NCBI RefSeq assembly: GCF_900156825.1
Contig: NZ_FTOV01000003.1
Coordinates: 186,001-250,000 of the forward strand
Direction of reading: 5' to 3'
Origin: Chryseobacterium gambrini
Lineage (GTDB): Bacteria > Bacteroidota > Bacteroidia > Flavobacteriales > Weeksellaceae
DNA: 64,000 nt
Position 1 is the first letter of the stretch. Each line of letters opens with the position of its first letter. The notes below the pieces were generated by a model. The model saw only the letters and a program-made list of their open reading frames with translations, was not told the origin of the DNA and did not search any database. This document shows, in pieces, positions 1 to 9,198 of the stretch. The translations under genes and the position numbers were made by a program.

Positions 1-2183
1 GTCACTTTGTCAAATCTTACCAACTGTAAATTAGCATTGAATTTACTGATCTTATAATTCAGGTTTAAATTGATCTTCGTTTTCGGTGCAGAAGCTAAGA
101 TAAAAGCTCTTTCTCTCGGACTGAGATAAATGTCTTCTTTTCCTTTCAGCCTGTCGGAAGTATTCACTTTTGTGATCTCCATTTCATTGTAATTTCCGGC
201 TAATGTTGCGGTCAGTTTTCCTTTTCCGATATTTTCGTTAAAACTTAAAATAACATCAATCCCTTTAGTTCTCGTGTCTATTGCATTGGTGAAAAACTGA
301 GCCTGATCGATACGGTTTTCAATTAAAATATTTCCGATGGCATCATCATCCTGCGAGAAATTTCCTGTTAAAACAATTCTGTCTTTTACCTTGATATAAT
401 ACCCGTCAACTGTTGCTGTAAATTTTCCGGTGTTAAATGTGAATCCTGCACTTCCGTTCACAGAAGTCTCCTGTTTGAGCTGCGGAATTCCGACTGCTTT
501 TGCCAGATTACTGTCATTAGACGCCAATTGAATGGTAACCAGACTTCCTCCCTGAAAATTCGTAAACTGCAGGCTGTAATATTTCTGAGCCAGGGACGGC
601 GCTCTGAAGCCGGTAGAAAAAGATCCTCGGAATGCAAACTGTGGCGTTATTTTGTATCGTGTTGCCAGTTTTCCGTTCAGTGTGCTTCCAAAATCATTAT
701 AATTTTCGAATCTTCCGGCAACACTTACCATCCAGTTTTTGGTAATATCGAGTTCAGTATCTACATACGCTGCAAAATTATTTCTGGACTTGTTAATTTC
801 CTGAGAATATCCGGGAAAACCCTGAGAACCGCCCGGTCTTACATCTCCACTTAAAGGATTGATTACCAATAATGTTGAAGGGGTACTTGCCGTCACGACA
901 TTTCCGTTCACGTCATACATCGCGTAAGAAGCTTCTTCTCCTTTGATAATATTGAATTTTTCATATCTGAATTCTGAACCGAATGCCACATTCAGCCCTT
1001 CCAGAACCGAAAACTGTCGGGTTGCATTAAACCCTGTTGTATTCTGCAGCAGAGAATGCCCTCCCGCATCAAAACTCGTAGGTGATTTTACGCCTAATGT
1101 TGCATTGATGGTATGATCTATCTGATAGGTAAATCTGTTGCTTCCAAACGCATTATACGCATCCACTTCCCAGTCTGCCACTTTAAATTTTAAGCCATTG
1201 TCAAAAGTAAAATCTGAAATGCTTGTATCCTGAACGGGATTAAAACCATTAGGATAAACCTGCGGAATATTACCGTCTGTATCCGCGCTTCTTGTCCATG
1301 CATAAGCGTCTGTATTTCTGTGCGAAAAGCCCTGTCTGGAATAAAATTTTAAATTATCGGATATTGGAATTTCAATATTTCCGAAAAAATAAAAATTCTG
1401 TGATTTTGCATCCCCGAATCTTTGTCTCGGAGCATCATATTTTTCAGGATTGGCATTACGGATGGCATATTCTTTATTGACAAATTCTGCCGTAAAATTT
1501 CCGAAACCACCTTTAGAACCTATTTTTGTTCCGTAGTTTCCATAGAAATCAAAAGTATTTCCGTCTATTTTTCGGTCAGAAACCACATCTTTATCTCCCG
1601 GACTTTTAAAAAGATTCACTCCATAAAAAGCATTGCCTTCAAAACCATGATTACGGTCATTTAAAATAACGTTGATTACTCCTGCAATCGCATCCGAACC
1701 ATATTGCGCCGATGCTCCGTCACGAAGAACTTCAATTCTCTTTATCGCACCTACAGGAATCGTATTCATATCCGATCCTGTATTTCCACGGCCTTTTGTA
1801 CCAAAAAGATTGATTAATGAAGACTGATGGTATCTTTTTCCGTTGAGCAAAAGCAAAGTCTGATCGGGACCAAGTCCTCTTAATGTTGCAGGATCTACTG
1901 CATCCGCTCCGTCTGATCCGGATTGTTTATTGGAATTGAATGAAGGCGCTGAAAACTGTAAAAGCTGGTTGACTTCAATCTGCCCTGTTGACTGGCTTAC
2001 CTGCTTAATGTCGATGATGTCAATCGGAACCGGAGTTTCTACAACTGTTCTTTTTTTATTCCGGCTTCCTGTAATGGCAACCTCATCAATTTTTCCTTCT
2101 TTTGATATGGTGTCATTAATCTGTTGAGAATACAGAACGGAAGATGCTCCAAGAAAAAAGGCACTTATGTATTTAATTTTCAT
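1..2183 (-). CDS. TonB-dependent receptor, C-terminus cut by window start
   Basis: Outer-membrane ligand-gated channel that imports a substrate using TonB energy. The reading frame is open from the ATG at 2183 to base 1 with no stop, about 727 residues, so the last strands of the barrel lie outside. The N-terminus is a signal peptide ending near SSVLYSQ. The plug domain follows (about residues 35-175), with LLLLNGKR and the conserved RIEVLRDGASAQYGSDAIAG; the remainder reads as alternating beta strands with aromatic ends. No carboxypeptidase-like repeat domain precedes the plug, unlike many SusC proteins, and no SusD partner lies upstream. The substrate cannot be told from sequence. Confidence 0.93.
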   Translation of the reverse strand, partial: MKIKYISAFFLGASSVLYSQQINDTISKEGKIDEVAITGSRNKKRTVVETPVPIDIIDIKQVSQSTGQIEVNQLLQFSAPSFNSNKQSGSDGADAVDPATLRGLGPDQTLLLLNGKRYHQSSLINLFGTKGRGNTGSDMNTIPVGAIKRIEVLRDGASAQYGSDAIAGVINVILNDRNHGFEGNAFYGVNLFKSPGDKDVVSDRKIDGNTFDFYGNYGTKIGSKGGFGNFTAEFVNKEYAIRNANPEKYDAPRQRFGDAKSQNFYFFGNIEIPISDNLKFYSRQGFSHRNTDAYAWTRSADTDGNIPQVYPNGFNPVQDTSISDFTFDNGLKFKVADWEVDAYNAFGSNRFTYQIDHTINATLGVKSPTSFDAGGHSLLQNTTGFNATRQFSVLEGLNVAFGSEFRYEKFNIIKGEEASYAMYDVNGNVVTASTPSTLLVINPLSGDVRPGGSQGFPGYSQEINKSRNNFAAYVDTELDITKNWMVSVAGRFENYNDFGSTLNGKLATRYKITPQFAFRGSFSTGFRAPSLAQKYYSLQFTNFQGGSLVTIQLASNDSNLAKAVGIPQLKQETSVNGSAGFTFNTGKFTATVDGYYIKVKDRIVLTGNFSQDDDAIGNILIENRIDQAQFFTNAIDTRTKGIDVILSFNENIGKGKLTATLAGNYNEMEITKVNTSDRLKGKEDIYLSPRERAFILASAPKTKINLNLNYKISKFNANLQLVRFDKV

Positions 2184-2213
2184 ATTGTATTAGATTTAAA
2201 TTAGCAATTATAT

Positions 2214-2221
2214 CAAAAATA
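2214..2221 (-). promoter_or_regulatory. Candidate -7 element for the TonB receptor
   Basis: On the minus strand this reads TATTTTTG, matching the Bacteroidota -7 consensus TAnnTTTG, about 30 bases upstream of the start codon. I see no convincing TTTG about 20 bases further upstream, so the call is tentative. Confidence 0.35.
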
Positions 2222-2414
2222 TTAATTTTTGTTTTTAAATCATTAATAAAATATGGTTTTGTTTGATAAATGTATTTAAATTAAATAAAAATTATGATAT
2301 CATGGAAAAAATGAATGGTATTTTAAATAAAAAAAAAGTTTCCGGAAAAAAGTTTTAGCCTTTTTAATTAAATCGCAAAAGCAGTTAAGTCTGAAATTAG
2401 GGTAAGATATATTT

Positions 2415-2449
2415 GAAAAAAAACGGATTCAAGTTTTATTGAATCCGCT
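2415..2449 (-). terminator. Rho-independent terminator of the aminotransferase operon
   Basis: Inverted repeat CGGATTCAA / TTGAATCCG with a 6-base loop (2424-2447 on the plus strand), followed on the minus strand by eight T. It lies just past the aminotransferase stop codon at 2460. Confidence 0.85.
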
Positions 2450-2459
2450 TCGGTATTTT

Positions 2460-3617
2460 TTAAAAACTATTGATTATTCTGTTCAGTCCTTCGGTGAGGA
2501 TTTCCTGTGAGGTTGAAAAACAGATTCTTACGTGTCCTTCAGCGCCTTTTCCGAACCATCGTTCCGAGCCGGGAACAATCGCTACTTTTCCTTCTTTTAA
2601 AACGTGCTGTGCAAATTCGTCACTCGACATACCGTTGTTGATTTTAGGAAAAATAACAAAAGTGGCTTCGGGAAGATTAGGAATTAGAACGCCCGAATTG
2701 CTCAGCATACTGTGGGCTAAATCTCTGTTGTGCTGTAAATGCGTAAGAAAATCATTAAACCACGGTTTTGCCTTATCAATGGCAACGCTTGCTGCAATCT
2801 GCGATAATGTAGAAACACCTTCAATGGTAGAATTGAACATGGATTTTTCTGTGAAATCATCCATTAATTCCTGATCGTTGCATAAGACCGCACCAATTCT
2901 CAATCCTGCAATTCCGAATGATTTTGAAAATCCGAATACGGTAAAACTTTTCTTTTTAGCATTCTCGGAAACAGAAGAGTAGGTGTTGAATTCTTTTTTA
3001 TCATACACAATATCGCTCCAGATTTCATCGCTCATCACCCAAAGATCATGAGCTGCCGCAATGTCTGCAATCTTCTGTAAAATCTCTCTGGAATATATTC
3101 TTCCGACTGGATTATGAGGATTACAGATGCTGATGAGTTTTGTTTTCGGAGAAATTAAAGAGACCAACATTTCAAAGTCGATATCTCCTGTTTTGGAATC
3201 TACCGCGCACAATTTAATGTTTCCGCCCACAGAATCCACTGTCTTTTTGAAAAGGAAATCTACCGGATCGAAAATAATAGCTTCATCTCCGGGATTCAGC
3301 ACATATTTGGCAACCATATACATTCCCATCGCGGCACTGTTAACAGCCAACACATTTTCTGGCGTAAAGCTGCCTTTTTTCCCCTTGTTAAAATGCTCTG
3401 CAACACTTTTTTTGAACTCAGGTAGTCCGGAGAAAGGACCATAGCTTAAATAGCCGTCCTTAATGTATTCTATGATTCCGTTTTCTATTTCTTTAGACAT
3501 TCTGAAGTCCGGATCTGCTGCCGTTAAAGGGATAATTCCTTCTTCCAGAGTTGCCCATCTTCCGTTGTAGGCTTTTCTTTTCAGTGCTTCAAAATTGATA
3601 TCGTTGTTTGTAAACAT
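2460..3617 (-). CDS. PLP-dependent aminotransferase, MalY/PatB-like (fold type I)
   Basis: A 385-residue class I/II aminotransferase-fold enzyme. Visible motifs are HNPVG (168-172), SDEIW (196-200, with the Asp that pairs with the PLP pyridine nitrogen), the PLP lysine K232 in GFSKSFGIAG, and a C-terminal Arg near 364 in VRICFS, the usual carboxylate-binding residue. The family includes cystathionine beta-lyases (MalY/PatB) and true aminotransferases, and sequence alone does not separate them. It is the second gene of an operon: only one base separates it from the FAD monooxygenase upstream. That pairing suggests both act on the same amino-acid-derived substrate; the pathway is unknown. Confidence 0.88.
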   Translation of the reverse strand: MFTNNDINFEALKRKAYNGRWATLEEGIIPLTAADPDFRMSKEIENGIIEYIKDGYLSYGPFSGLPEFKKSVAEHFNKGKKGSFTPENVLAVNSAAMGMYMVAKYVLNPGDEAIIFDPVDFLFKKTVDSVGGNIKLCAVDSKTGDIDFEMLVSLISPKTKLISICNPHNPVGRIYSREILQKIADIAAAHDLWVMSDEIWSDIVYDKKEFNTYSSVSENAKKKSFTVFGFSKSFGIAGLRIGAVLCNDQELMDDFTEKSMFNSTIEGVSTLSQIAASVAIDKAKPWFNDFLTHLQHNRDLAHSMLSNSGVLIPNLPEATFVIFPKINNGMSSDEFAQHVLKEGKVAIVPGSERWFGKGAEGHVRICFSTSQEILTEGLNRIINSF

Positions 3618-3618
3618 T

Positions 3619-4704
3619 TTATTTGTATGAAATTGGTAAAGTGTTTTTAGGCTGTTCGTTCAGAGGTAAAAGGAATTGTTCCAGCAGGGCTCTTCCGTTT
3701 TTGATGTGGATTTCGATTTCAGATTTCCGGTCTTCTTCGTATTTGCTGAAGGTTTCCTGAAGATCATTTCCTTCGGCTAAAAGTTGGGTTAAAGTGAAAG
3801 AGTCTTTCAACGCAGAGGTAACTCCCTGACTTGTAAAAGGAATTAATGGATGTGCTGCATCACCGATGAAAACAACATTTTGATGATAAAAAGGATTTAA
3901 TTTTTCAAGCTCATAAACTCTCCAGATGTGTGCATTTTCATAGCCAGAACCTTCGATAATGGATGAAATCAGAGGATTCCAGTTGCCAAAATTATCCAAC
4001 ATAAACTGCTTGATGCAATCCGGAGTGTAATCTTCGTTGATGAAATGTTTGGTGATATCAAACTGGCAGTACCAAAGGATTTTTGAGGATGAAAGTTTTA
4101 AAACGCCAAAAGTAAGCCCGCCGTTTTCATGATGAAATTTCAGAAAATTGCTTTCGATTTTGCCTGCCAGTTCTTCGTTTTCAATGATGTTTACCACTTC
4201 ATTTTCCAGAACGGCTTTCATGATTTCATCCTGAAAAATAGTTCTTCTGATGCGGCTTCTTGATCCGTCTGAAGCAACAACCACATCTGCTTCCAGAATA
4301 GTATTTTCGTCCAGTGTAATTTCTGCTTTTCCCTCCGAAAATCCGTTCAGCGCAACCGTTGAATTGTAAGAAATTTTATCTGAAGGAATTCCTTTGGCAA
4401 GAATCTCAATCAGGGCGCTTCTGGAAACTACAAAAACATCATCCAGATCTTTTTCGGAAAGAATTTCTCCGCTTTGGTTATAATGGATGTATTTTTTCAG
4501 AAAACTTCCTTTTGCGTAAAGGTCATTAATATCAATAATGGCTGAAAGATGTTCAATTCCTTCTTTGGGAAGTATAAATCCGTGTCCTTTCAGATCATTT
4601 GGGGTTCTTCTTTCGTAGAGATGATAGTCGATATTATTTTTTTCCAAATAATTTGCCATACTCAGACCGGATACACCGGCTCCTATGATTGCAACTTTGC
4701 CCAT
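3619..4704 (-). CDS. FAD-dependent monooxygenase, PHBH-like
   Basis: A 361-residue flavoprotein hydroxylase (group A aromatic hydroxylase type). It has the N-terminal Rossmann motif GAGVSG (8-13) with the ribose-binding Glu at 31, the DG motif ASDGSRSRIR (144-153), and the GD motif GDAAHPLIP (281-289). No membrane segment or signal peptide is seen, so it should be cytosolic. Such enzymes insert one oxygen atom into aromatic or similar rings using NAD(P)H and O2. It is the first gene of a two-gene unit with the MalY-like aminotransferase. The pairing recalls kynurenine or tetracycline-inactivating enzymes, but nothing here proves the substrate. Confidence 0.9.
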   Translation of the reverse strand: MGKVAIIGAGVSGLSMANYLEKNNIDYHLYERRTPNDLKGHGFILPKEGIEHLSAIIDINDLYAKGSFLKKYIHYNQSGEILSEKDLDDVFVVSRSALIEILAKGIPSDKISYNSTVALNGFSEGKAEITLDENTILEADVVVASDGSRSRIRRTIFQDEIMKAVLENEVVNIIENEELAGKIESNFLKFHHENGGLTFGVLKLSSSKILWYCQFDITKHFINEDYTPDCIKQFMLDNFGNWNPLISSIIEGSGYENAHIWRVYELEKLNPFYHQNVVFIGDAAHPLIPFTSQGVTSALKDSFTLTQLLAEGNDLQETFSKYEEDRKSEIEIHIKNGRALLEQFLLPLNEQPKNTLPISYK

Positions 4705-4905
4705 CTTTTTATTGTTGTTAATTTTGTTTTAATTTGTAAAATTTTCATTAAAAATGAATAATCTGCGAAAAAATTTTATTCTAAAAATCAGATGTATTCT
4801 TTTAATGAACAGGATAAATGTTTTCTTTAGTGCTGTATTCAGCTAAATAAAGAAAATAATCGCAGAGAAGATCTTCTGCAATAGTATTTAAGTAAAAAAG
4901 AAAGA

Positions 4906-5523
4906 CTATTCCGGTGCCTTGAAAATATTATCATCGGAATGGAACCCTGCAACACCGCCGCTTACCGCAAATTTCATTGCCGAAGCTGCCGTCATCCCTA
5001 CAACAGGTTTAATGTTTTTTTCTTCGGTAACGATTACCCAGCCCGAAATAGCATAAGAATGGGGGAGGTATACCGCTACATAATTGTGTTTTTCAACGTC
5101 TGCCATTTCTTTTTGCGTTAAAAAACCAATTCTCCATATTTCAGGATTTTCGTTGGTTTTTACCCAGACAGGATCGTTGAATTTTTTTTTGTCTCCTACA
5201 AATGAGGACATTACATCTTTTGTTGGAGTATAAATATGTTTTACGCCCGGAGTCTTTTCAAGAAGACGGTCCATAGAATCGAAAAAGAACTTTCCGACCA
5301 CGAATTTGTTTCCTAAAAACCCAAGAAGCGCCGTAATTAAAATGGTTGAAATAAAAACCAGCCCCGGAATTTCCTTGGCAACAGAAGGAATAATATTATC
5401 AATAGACGTTACAACATACCAGATAACAAAAATTGTCAGCCCGATCGGACCGATAATAACGAGTCCCTGAAAGAAATTTTTCAGGAAAAAATTGGCAATA
5501 TTTTCAAACGTCAGTTTTTTCAA
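4906..5523 (-). CDS. DUF502 family membrane protein
   Basis: A 205-residue protein that fits DUF502. Two hydrophobic segments lie near residues 16-36 and 52-72, the first in FFQGLVIIGPIGLTIFVIWY, a pattern typical of the family. The remainder is a soluble domain with KHIYTPTKDVMSSF and a glycine-rich end near AVSGGVAGF. The function of DUF502 is not established; it resembles an integral-membrane regulator or transporter accessory. It lies 11 bases downstream of miaE on the same strand, so the two are probably co-transcribed. Confidence 0.85.
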   Translation of the reverse strand: MKKLTFENIANFFLKNFFQGLVIIGPIGLTIFVIWYVVTSIDNIIPSVAKEIPGLVFISTILITALLGFLGNKFVVGKFFFDSMDRLLEKTPGVKHIYTPTKDVMSSFVGDKKKFNDPVWVKTNENPEIWRIGFLTQKEMADVEKHNYVAVYLPHSYAISGWVIVTEEKNIKPVVGMTAASAMKFAVSGGVAGFHSDDNIFKAPE

Positions 5524-5534
5524 TGTATCTTTTT

Positions 5535-6116
5535 TTATCCGTGGATGGTTTCGCCTTTTCCGTAAGACTGAATGACTTTGGCTTCATATTCCAGCCATTC
5601 TTCCCAGCGTTTGTTTACTTTTTCTTCGTCTCCGAGCTGTCTTGCAAACCCGATGAAGGTGGTGTAATGGTTGGCTTCCGAAATCATCAGTTCTCTGTAG
5701 AAGGTTTTAAGCTCTTCATCTTTAATATTTTCAGTCAGAACTTTAAATCTTTCACAGCTTCTGGCTTCGATCATGGCTGCAAAAAGCATTTTATCGACAA
5801 TAAGATCATCCCTGTTGCCGCCTTTCTGGATAAAATTTACCAGTTCGTTTACATAATCGTCTTTCCGGGTGCGTCCGAAAGTATAGCCTCTTTTTTTAAT
5901 AATCTCATGAACCTGACGAAAATGCTCCAGCTCTTCCTGCGCAATCGCGAGAAGTTCCGTTACAATTTCCGGATATTCAGGAAGCATGGTAATTAATCCT
6001 ATTGCATTGGTAGCGGCTTTTTGCTCGCACCAAGCATGATCCGTTAAAATTTCTTCGATGTTTCCTTCAGCAATATTTGCCCACCTTGGATCGGTAGGAA
6101 GTTTCAACTTAAACAT
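5535..6116 (-). CDS. miaE: tRNA-(ms2io6A)-hydroxylase MiaE
   Basis: A 193-residue non-heme diiron monooxygenase that hydroxylates the isopentenyl group of ms2i6A at position 37 of tRNAs reading UNN codons. The ferritin-like ligand set is visible: E31, the pair E62-x-x-H65 in EELEH, E117, and E147-x-x-H150 in EANH. The order and spacing fit the MiaE family, and the length is normal. Its substrate is made by MiaA plus MiaB; miaB is also in this window at 29586. The DUF502 gene follows 11 bases downstream. Confidence 0.93.
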   Translation of the reverse strand: MFKLKLPTDPRWANIAEGNIEEILTDHAWCEQKAATNAIGLITMLPEYPEIVTELLAIAQEELEHFRQVHEIIKKRGYTFGRTRKDDYVNELVNFIQKGGNRDDLIVDKMLFAAMIEARSCERFKVLTENIKDEELKTFYRELMISEANHYTTFIGFARQLGDEEKVNKRWEEWLEYEAKVIQSYGKGETIHG

Positions 6117-6268
6117 GTTTTAAAATTTTCTGTAAAATTAAAATAATTTGCGATACGATTAAAGTTTATTTAAATATTCAGAACGTTTAAAAAATATTTT
6201 TCTTAATAATTTAAAAATCTTGGTATTTAATTTGTTTTAACTAAGAAACCAAATTAAAAATATAAACA

Positions 6269-6511
6269 ATGGAAACTATTACCACTTTAAAATCTAAAGC
6301 AGGAGCTATACTTTCAGCAATGCTTATTCTATTCATGTCGGCTTTCAGCTTTGCTCAGGAAACAGCAACGGGCGGCGGAACGGTAACCACTGAACAAACA
6401 ACCACCACGACAACAGAATGGTACACCAATCCAACGTACATCATTATCGGAGCTGTTGTTTTAATCGTTATTGTTGCCCTTATTGCAAGAGGCGGAAGAA
6501 GCAGAGATTAA
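6269..6511 (+). CDS. Small secreted or membrane protein, Thr-rich linker
   Basis: An 80-residue protein I cannot name. It has a signal-like N-terminus (hydrophobic from about residue 14, ending in SFAQE), a short linker dominated by Thr (a run of six in a row near 45), one transmembrane helix (about 55-74, IIIGAVVLIVIVALIA) and a basic tail, RGGRSRD. This architecture predicts a tiny periplasmic linker held by an inner-membrane helix. Its stop codon shares the palindrome TTAA with the stop of the convergent acyltransferase. A clear ATG follows a run of A; no strong ribosome site is seen. Confidence 0.7.
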   Translation: METITTLKSKAGAILSAMLILFMSAFSFAQETATGGGTVTTEQTTTTTTEWYTNPTYIIIGAVVLIVIVALIARGGRSRD

Positions 6512-7599
6512 TGAGAAGCCGTTCTGCTTCTTAAAAACTCTAATATTTTCCAACCCCATTCATCAACTTTTTTCAAGCCGGCTGAAATGATGAATGCCAG
6601 AATAATATTGATCCCGTAAATTAAAATCATTAAAATCCACCAAGGCATATTTCCCTTCATTGGAACGACTAAAAAGTAAACCAGTGAAGAACTTATCCCT
6701 TGTGCGAAATAGAAAAATATCGCGTTTTTACCAATGTGGGTCACCACATTTTCTTTTGTGATCTTTAATCGGTTATAAAAAACAAAAAGCGTTACCAAAG
6801 AGAAGAAAGTCCAGATAATGTACGGAATTTGTGGCGGAAATTTATTTTTATTGATTTTGTAAAATATTTCCTGTCCGTAAAACCCGAACAGTCCTGCCAG
6901 TGCAACCGCAACCAATCCGTATAATACAGGAATCATCCTGTCCGGAATTTTCTTGCCTTTCATTCTGTTACCAATTAGGAATACAGTCATGTAAAAAGCA
7001 ACATATCCTACTTGTCCCGAAGGATAAATTTCCGGAAAAATATTAAATAATAAGGTTAATCCGGCACAGAGTCCGATGAACCAGTTAACATGTTTCGGAA
7101 AGAATTTTAATATTAAAACTCCGAAAACCGTTAAAATATAATAGACTTTTAAATACCAGAAGCTCCCCATTACCACAGGAAAAGTATCTGCATTGATGTA
7201 TTGGTGAAGATACCAGTTGCCCAAATTTTCCCATTGCGGAGCGGAAGAAATACTTGTGGTAGCATACTTTGATCCGAAGGTTGAATAAAAATTCTGCAGC
7301 CATTCCAGAGAAAAGAAAGTGAGCCCGAAAACTTTAAAGAAATAATCCAGAAAGAAGAGTAAGGTTACAAAAATCATATACGTGATCTGCAGTTTCAGCA
7401 ATCTGTATAATGTTTTTTCGATATTGGAACCGGATGTAATTCCACTTAAGGCATAAAACAGGGCAACATCGAAAACTAAAGAGAAAACCCTTACTTCCGG
7501 CTGAATATAAAACTGTCCCGACCAGAAAGCGGTATGGATAAAGATAATGGAAATGGTAGCCAGTCCTTTTGCGAAATCAATATAGAGGTCTCTGTTCAT
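6508..7599 (-). CDS. Acyltransferase 3 family membrane protein
   Basis: A 363-residue polytopic membrane protein of the acyltransferase-3 (OafA/NodX) family. It begins MNRDLYIDFAKGLATISIIFIHTAFW, where an Arg/Asp pair and the His at the end of TM1 are the expected catalytic and acyl-donor features. About ten hydrophobic helices follow. The family transfers acetyl or other acyl groups to sugars of surface polysaccharides or to small molecules; the substrate is unknown. It ends in convergent overlap with the small membrane protein gene. No SGNH esterase domain is attached. Confidence 0.85.
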   Translation of the reverse strand: MNRDLYIDFAKGLATISIIFIHTAFWSGQFYIQPEVRVFSLVFDVALFYALSGITSGSNIEKTLYRLLKLQITYMIFVTLLFFLDYFFKVFGLTFFSLEWLQNFYSTFGSKYATTSISSAPQWENLGNWYLHQYINADTFPVVMGSFWYLKVYYILTVFGVLILKFFPKHVNWFIGLCAGLTLLFNIFPEIYPSGQVGYVAFYMTVFLIGNRMKGKKIPDRMIPVLYGLVAVALAGLFGFYGQEIFYKINKNKFPPQIPYIIWTFFSLVTLFVFYNRLKITKENVVTHIGKNAIFFYFAQGISSSLVYFLVVPMKGNMPWWILMILIYGINIILAFIISAGLKKVDEWGWKILEFLRSRTASH

Positions 7600-7650
7600 T
7601 TGTTACGTATGATGCTTCAAAAGTAAGAAACTTTACGAATATCCGGATAA

Positions 7651-7680
7651 AGAAAAAGAGACAGGAATAATGTCCTGCCT
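7651..7680 (-). terminator. Terminator downstream of the metalloprotease
   Basis: On the minus strand GGCAGGA pairs with TCCTGTC (one G-T pair) around a six-base loop, followed by TCTTTTTCTTT. It lies about 30 bases past the stop codon at 7710. Confidence 0.6.
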
Positions 7681-7709
7681 CCCGAGAAAGATATTTCAAA
7701 AATGATGAT

Positions 7710-8597
7710 TTACTTTAAGTTTTTAAATTCTTCAGCAGAAATTTCGCCGGTCTGAATTTGTTTCAGCTCATCAAGATACTGCTTCATGTAAGCATCAAGT
7801 TCCGGATACTGGCTGTTTTTTGCCATTTTGTAGGTTCCGTTTAAAACTCCCTGATAATAATAGAAGAAGTTGTAATCGAAATCTGCTGCAGTAAGGCTGT
7901 ACTGTCCTAATAAAAATCCTAAACGGACTGCGGATCTTCTCTGCGGAGGTGTTCCGTGGTGTCCCGGACTTGTGGTCTGATAGTCTCCGATGCTCTGTGC
8001 AAATTCATAAGCGGCTGCAATCTGTGCAAAACTTGTCTGGTTGTAACCGTTGGGTCTTCTCAGGTAATATCCTGCAAAGCCGTCTGCTTCCAGTTCGTTG
8101 GGTCTTGCTGTGGATTCTGTTACCGTAGGAAGTCCGAAAATATACTGCAACTGGTGACCATACTCATGAGCAAGGATCATTGCATTTACAATATCTCCTC
8201 CTTTTGCTTTTGCATCATAATAAATGGCATAGCCGTAATAAATTTTTCCTGTAGAATACGAAATGGCATTGTAGGTAGAGTTAAAATTTGAAGGATCATT
8301 CACAAATCTTAAGGTTGGGTTGCTTCTTCCCCACATACTGGCAATTTTTGTCATTTGGGAATTCATAAAGTTGGTGTCTGCAGAATTCTGTAGTGAAGTA
8401 AGCAATACAGATGAAGAACTCCAGTACTGATCTACGTAATAACAAACTCTTTCAAGAGCATTCGGCTGTTCCGGTTTCAGGTTTTCTGCCTGTTGTTCTG
8501 GTTGTACAGGCGTTTCCATGGTGTCGTCGTTACATGCTGACAAAGAAAGTGCAGTGATGGCTCCCAAAAGAATCGGGAATTGGATTTTTCTTTTCAT
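7710..8597 (-). CDS. Zinc metallopeptidase lipoprotein
   Basis: A 295-residue predicted lipoprotein: signal peptide with lipobox LSLSAC (Cys22), then an acidic Pro/Gln-rich linker. The zinc site is the HExxH motif H144-E145-Y-G-H148 in LAHEYGHQL, followed at about 168-172 by ELEAD, whose Glu or Asp probably supplies the third ligand. This arrangement resembles the neutral zinc metallopeptidases (YpfJ-like), which have HExxH and a downstream ELxAD. Sorting should place it in the outer membrane or periplasm. The target is unknown. It is a single gene, followed by its own terminator. Confidence 0.85.
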   Translation of the reverse strand: MKRKIQFPILLGAITALSLSACNDDTMETPVQPEQQAENLKPEQPNALERVCYYVDQYWSSSSVLLTSLQNSADTNFMNSQMTKIASMWGRSNPTLRFVNDPSNFNSTYNAISYSTGKIYYGYAIYYDAKAKGGDIVNAMILAHEYGHQLQYIFGLPTVTESTARPNELEADGFAGYYLRRPNGYNQTSFAQIAAAYEFAQSIGDYQTTSPGHHGTPPQRRSAVRLGFLLGQYSLTAADFDYNFFYYYQGVLNGTYKMAKNSQYPELDAYMKQYLDELKQIQTGEISAEEFKNLK

Positions 8598-8716
8598 ATA
8601 TATAAATATTTTGGTGAAAACGAAGATATAAATTTAAACGGAATTTCATATCACTTTATTGTGAAAAATTATTCAAAACATAGTTAAAATTTTATTTTAA
8701 AAAAGATTGAATTGAA

Positions 8717-8749
8717 TTTGAACAGATTAGAAAATATTTCTTATATTTG
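8717..8749 (+). promoter_or_regulatory. Promoter of rplU-rpmA
   Basis: TTTG (8717-8720), 21 bases, TATATTTG (8742-8749): a near-exact match to the Bacteroidota housekeeping promoter. The -7 box ends 30 bases before the rplU ATG. Confidence 0.8.
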
Positions 8750-8779
8750 CACCTCGAAATAACTAAAAATCTATAAACA

Positions 8780-9169
8780 ATGTTTGCAATTGTAGAAATA
8801 GCAGGGCTTCAATACAAAGTTGAGCAAGACCAGAAGTTGTTTGTAAACCGTTTAAAAGGAGATAAAGGAGGAAAAGTATCTTTTGATAAAGTACTTCTTA
8901 CTGTAAACGGAGCAATCACGGTAGGCGCCCCAGCTGTAAGCGGAATCACTGTAGAAGCAGAGATCCTGGATCATGTAAAAGCTGATAAAGTAATCGTTTT
9001 CAAAAAGAAAAGAAGAAAAGGTTACAAAGTGAAAAATGGTCACAGACAATCTTTAACTCAAATTCAGATTACTGGTATTACAGGATTTGAAGGAGCTAAA
9101 AAAGCAGAAAAACCTGCTAAAAAGACAACTAAAAAAGCTGACGCTGAGGCAACTGAAAGCGCAGAATAA
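8780..9169 (+). CDS. rplU: 50S ribosomal protein L21 with charged tail
   Basis: A 129-residue large-subunit ribosomal protein that binds 23S rRNA. The family core runs from MFAIVEIAGLQYKV to about residue 103, with FKKKRRKGYKVKNGHRQ (75-91), the L21 signature. The last 26 residues form an extra low-complexity tail, first rich in Lys/Ala/Thr and then acidic (ATESAE); E. coli L21 (103 residues) lacks it, though flavobacterial L21 proteins often carry one. Operon with rpmA 29 bases downstream. Confidence 0.97.
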   Translation: MFAIVEIAGLQYKVEQDQKLFVNRLKGDKGGKVSFDKVLLTVNGAITVGAPAVSGITVEAEILDHVKADKVIVFKKKRRKGYKVKNGHRQSLTQIQITGITGFEGAKKAEKPAKKTTKKADAEATESAE

Positions 9170-9198
9170 TTTTTTAAACCAAAAAACCTTAAAATAAA

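Noticed and set aside
528..2127. Several plus-strand frames over the TonB receptor
   Set aside because: All are antisense shadows; the minus strand holds one continuous receptor with plug and barrel motifs.
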